This document shows, one piece after another, positions 61,333-64,000 of a DNA stretch of 64,000 nucleotides. Position 1 is the first letter of the stretch. The number at the start of each line of letters is the position of its first letter. The position numbers were made by a program, and so were the translations under genes. The DNA comes from Hofstenia miamia (Eukaryota; Xenacoelomorpha; Acoela; Hofsteniidae). Below the pieces are notes generated by a model that worked only from the letters and a program-made list of their open reading frames with translations, did not search any database and was not told the DNA's origin. Where the stretch lies: positions 2,368 to 66,367 of the forward strand of contig CABFPE010000148.1 of NCBI GenBank assembly GCA_900660155.1, given 5' to 3'.

Positions 61333-62418
61333 AGGGTGTATTTGCTAATGCACGCGAATAATTCCGTATGAGTTAATTCACCACTATTAAATTCTATTAG
61401 CTTACGACGCTCGCGCCAACCATTCCAACTGATTTAGTCGTAATTATAATTGTAAGCTTTACGAGTCTTTGTATGTATGCCTGTATTTTTAATTTGTAAC
61501 AGACATTCAAAATTTTCGTAAAACCAATAAAACAGTATACTAAGTACACTAGCTGAATTATTGCATTATATTTTATATATTTATATTTTACTTTCATAAA
61601 ATTTTGAAGTATTGTTTAAAATTAGTAGCAATATTCACATGCTTTCTCATTTTTCCCACATTATATTTTTTGGCGTAAACATGCCTTCCTCTACTAAAGG
61701 AAAGTTTTCAACTAGGACTTGTATGGCTTGATATTCTGGCTAAATTTGTGTGTGAGAGTGACTTGTTGAGCCACCTCCAAAATCATGCAATACAATCTCC
61801 GGTTGATAACAAAAAATATCAGGTCGCCAAATGCTAGACGCGTATTGTGGTGGTGAAGACATTAAACAAATAAAAATTGCGCCGCTGGTAATGACGCAAT
61901 ACAACCAGCGTTTTCAAGTACTCGGCATTTTATAAACTCCAACTCGCATGAATTCGCAAAACTTCATCAAAAAAGTCTGAAAATTGAAAATAATTCATTA
62001 ATACTTTTACTCAGACTCGAATGAAAAGCCCTTGAAAAATAAATTATTTTAAATTTATTTATTTCAATTGCAAATAAATATGTTTAGCGAAATATGACTA
62101 TTCTTCAAAAAATTATTCGAGCTTGAATCGTAAATATTTGAACTCGGTCCAAGTAACTCCAATTCAATTCGAAAACTTTGAGTACGACTATATTATTGGC
62201 TGGTTGGCCACTCGCGTTGAATTAGCAAATGAAATCCGCGGGCACTATTTGTACGACTGTAAGTTAACAAATACAGTTGGCCAACCGGCCAGTTTGAATT
62301 AACTAATACATTCCAACCGGCGGTTTCAGTTAATCCTTCTTAAGTAGACTTGGCCGCTAGCGGTTTCAATAGTTGGCCAACCGGCGACGAGCGTGCAATT
62401 AGCAAATACGCCCATAGT
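61333..62418. mobile_element. Inverted-repeat element with GTTGGCC words, containing an older hAT insertion
   Basis: The left end has GGGTGTATTTGCTAATGCAC and the right end reverse-complemented GGGCGTATTTGCTAATTGCA, 21 of 22 aligned bases alike with one gap. Inside the right end, GTTGGCCAACCGGC words recur at about 62205, 62275 and 62372, and a further TTAGCAAAT end-like copy is at 62221. No transposase is seen. Flanks do not give a clear target duplication (4 of 8). A 275-bp hAT element (61906-62180) sits inside it. Confidence 0.55.
61906..62180. mobile_element. Small hAT element, CGAGTT family, older copy
   Basis: Homologous along its whole length to 62912-63199, in opposite orientation. 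The left end CAGCGTTTTCAAGTACTCGG corresponds to CAGGGTTTTCGAGTACTCCG. The flanks AATACAAC (61898-61905) and AGTACGAC (62181-62188) match at 6 of 8 with two A/G transitions, i.e. a decayed 8-bp target duplication. The copy has lost many CG dinucleotides (CGAG to CAAG and similar), as methylation decay would give. Confidence 0.8.
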
Positions 62419-62911
62419 CCCAGCAGATTTAAAATTGTAAAGGTGTTTATCACTAAGACTAATTGAAATAAAATTATTACAAGTTAAGCGTCCGTGATTT
62501 ACAAGAGATCTCAGCAAAGCTAACGACGAAACATTTCTATAAGACATAACCAATTGACAAGTCCCTGTTAATTTAGAACCATTGCTTTTAAAATATTCAA
62601 TTCTATATAGAAATGTTTGCTTTTCATCACCCAAAATTTAATAGCACAATCAAAAACTCGGTAACACTGAAAAAAAATAAGAAATTAGTAAAACTCAGTT
62701 GAATCTTGAATCATTACACACAAATTTAATCAAGAATTCCTGGTTGTTTGGCAACGGTATACATTTGTCAAAATTACAATTAAAATTCGATTGGTACTTT
62801 TTATCAACATACGAAATCTTGAAACTTTGAAACAGACATAGGGGTTGCTACTTTTTTCATTCTATAAAATCTCAAATCTTCCAAATTTCTCTCAGAATGG
62901 ACACTTGCAGT

Positions 62912-63199
62912 CAGGGTTTTCGAGTCTCGTTCGAGTTACTCGGCCCGAGTTCAAGTTTTTATGCTTCAGAGTTCAATCGAGTTTTTTTCTAATTCCGAGT
63001 TTTTTAGGGTAAAAAACATTTATTTTACAATAATTCTAAGCTAAAAAAAATTTTTGTGATGGGTAAGAAATTTGATATTTTCGAGTGGATTTTCGAACGA
63101 GTTCGAGTTTTGATGATTTTTATTCCGAGTTTTTCCGATCGAGTTTTGCGAGCTTATTCGAGTTCGAGTTCTTAACATTCGGAGTACTCGAAAACCCTG
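62912..63199. mobile_element. Small hAT element, CGAGTT family, young copy with perfect target duplication
   Basis: The 14-bp ends CAGGGTTTTCGAGT are perfect inverted repeats, and CTTGCAGT flanks the element exactly on both sides (62904-62911 and 63200-63207). Inside each end, CGAGTT / GTTCGAGT words recur about ten times. The 288-bp element has no coding frame. CAGGG ends and an 8-bp duplication place it in the hAT superfamily. Confidence 0.93.
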
Positions 63200-63207
63200 C
63201 TTGCAGT

Positions 63208-64000
63208 ATATTTTCTAAAGAAGATGTGTCCATTAAATAATAATTTTGGAAGGGTTTGAGATAAATTTTGAAAATTTGAAATTTTTTGACAGATTTAAGA
63301 ACCAACTTAAAAGTACGGCATTAAAATAACATTTCACTTGCTTCCTACATATATGATTTTCTAAATTTTTCAAAGGTTTCACATTAATCAATTACTTAAA
63401 CTTCAAAATCTATTTTAATATTTTTAAGTATTTTACTATTTACCATGTTGATAATGCTTTTTGATTAATGCTATTGGCTAAGAGTGATTTCCATAGTTAC
63501 ATCTTTTTCTGACAGCTGTAAGATAAATTTTGTCAGCCATAAGATTATGAATTGACAGATTTAAGAACCAAACTAAAAGTTTTGGTACTTTTTATCAACA
63601 TATGATGTAATTATAACATTTAATATAAGTACAAGTTATATTTGTTTTTGTATGAACTGTTACTTTCTTTTCAAATTAGTAAATCTTACGTGTATGTGTG
63701 TATTAGAGCTTTCTTGTTCTAGGTAATACCATAAAAAACAAAACCAAAATAATTGATCAACACAAATGAGAATCTATTTGCTTGAAATTTAAATATGTGC
63801 TATAGAAACTATTATATGTGAGTAAATCAATAAATTGTAAATATATTGCTTGTAAACTGTAAAATCGATAGCTAACAACTCCTACCTATTAAGTTTTTTG
63901 ATGAATATGTGAATAGCGTACTGTACAAATTAAACGTAAGGCTGGAATGTTTCAAAGGTAAATTATGTTAGTAATTCACAAATAAACATGATTCATTTAT
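63208..64000. other. Right end of window, no gene recognised
   Basis: AT-rich. The phrase GACAGATTTAAGAACCAA.CTAAAAGT occurs at 63288 and 63556, a short direct repeat of unknown origin. Confidence 0.5.

Noticed and set aside
1-64000. CRISPR arrays or bacterial operons
   Set aside because: Spliced animal genes and eukaryotic transposons throughout; the only regular repeat array (127 bp) has no spacers.

Overview
The window is AT-rich eukaryotic DNA (about 70% A+T by eye) from an invertebrate animal. Host genes have short introns with GT-AG or GC-AG ends, coding density is very low, and transposon remains of several classes dominate. Only three host genes can be read with confidence. The genome is animal, but I cannot fix the phylum; a tunicate or a cnidarian would fit equally well, and the sequence does not decide. 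Several single-N or short-N gaps are flanked by unmerged duplicate sequence, so parts of the middle third are assembly joins rather than real duplications.

Layout. 1-4535: no recognisable gene. 4536-5043: four copies of a 127-bp unit. 5474-8543: two nested pairs of hAT-type DNA transposons. 9034-11530: a decayed Tc1/mariner element. 11808-12743: an intact, intronless class A GPCR gene on the + strand. 12781-22070: mostly unassigned, with a broken transposase-like gene (16421-17950, minus strand), dispersed repeats, and the BED-finger end of a hAT transposase (21048-21510). 22266-23935: a decayed LINE with an SGNH-like domain, a 2A-like peptide and an endonuclease domain. About 24010-33760: a fossil Polinton-like element with a minor-capsid-like and a DNA-polymerase-B block, interleaved with assembly duplicates. 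35014-45612: a small hAT element, a LINE 3' end, two mariner fragments, a 1.9-kb inverted-repeat element and a pogo/Tigger element. 49326-50396: the 3' end of an RLE-type LINE sitting in an ATA microsatellite.

50439-58935 is the functional core. MLH1 (mismatch repair) and a GNL1-like circularly permuted GTPase lie head to tail on the minus strand, 352 bp apart. Both have splice-acceptor-like sequence at or just before the start codon, and no AATAAA lies between them. This suggests co-transcription with trans-splicing, or 5'-UTR introns. I reconstructed all 12 GNL1 exons and both MLH1 exons from splice signals, phase and conserved motifs.

61333-63207 holds an inverted-repeat element and two copies of one small hAT family. 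The most interesting theme is that at least seven different hAT-type elements here each carry inverted ends followed by their own private short-word array (GGCACG, ACCGCACC, GATCCGAA, CGGTA, GCTCG, CGAGTT and others). Two have perfect 8-bp target duplications and three have 6/8 matches. This looks like a radiation of transposase-binding arrays within one superfamily.
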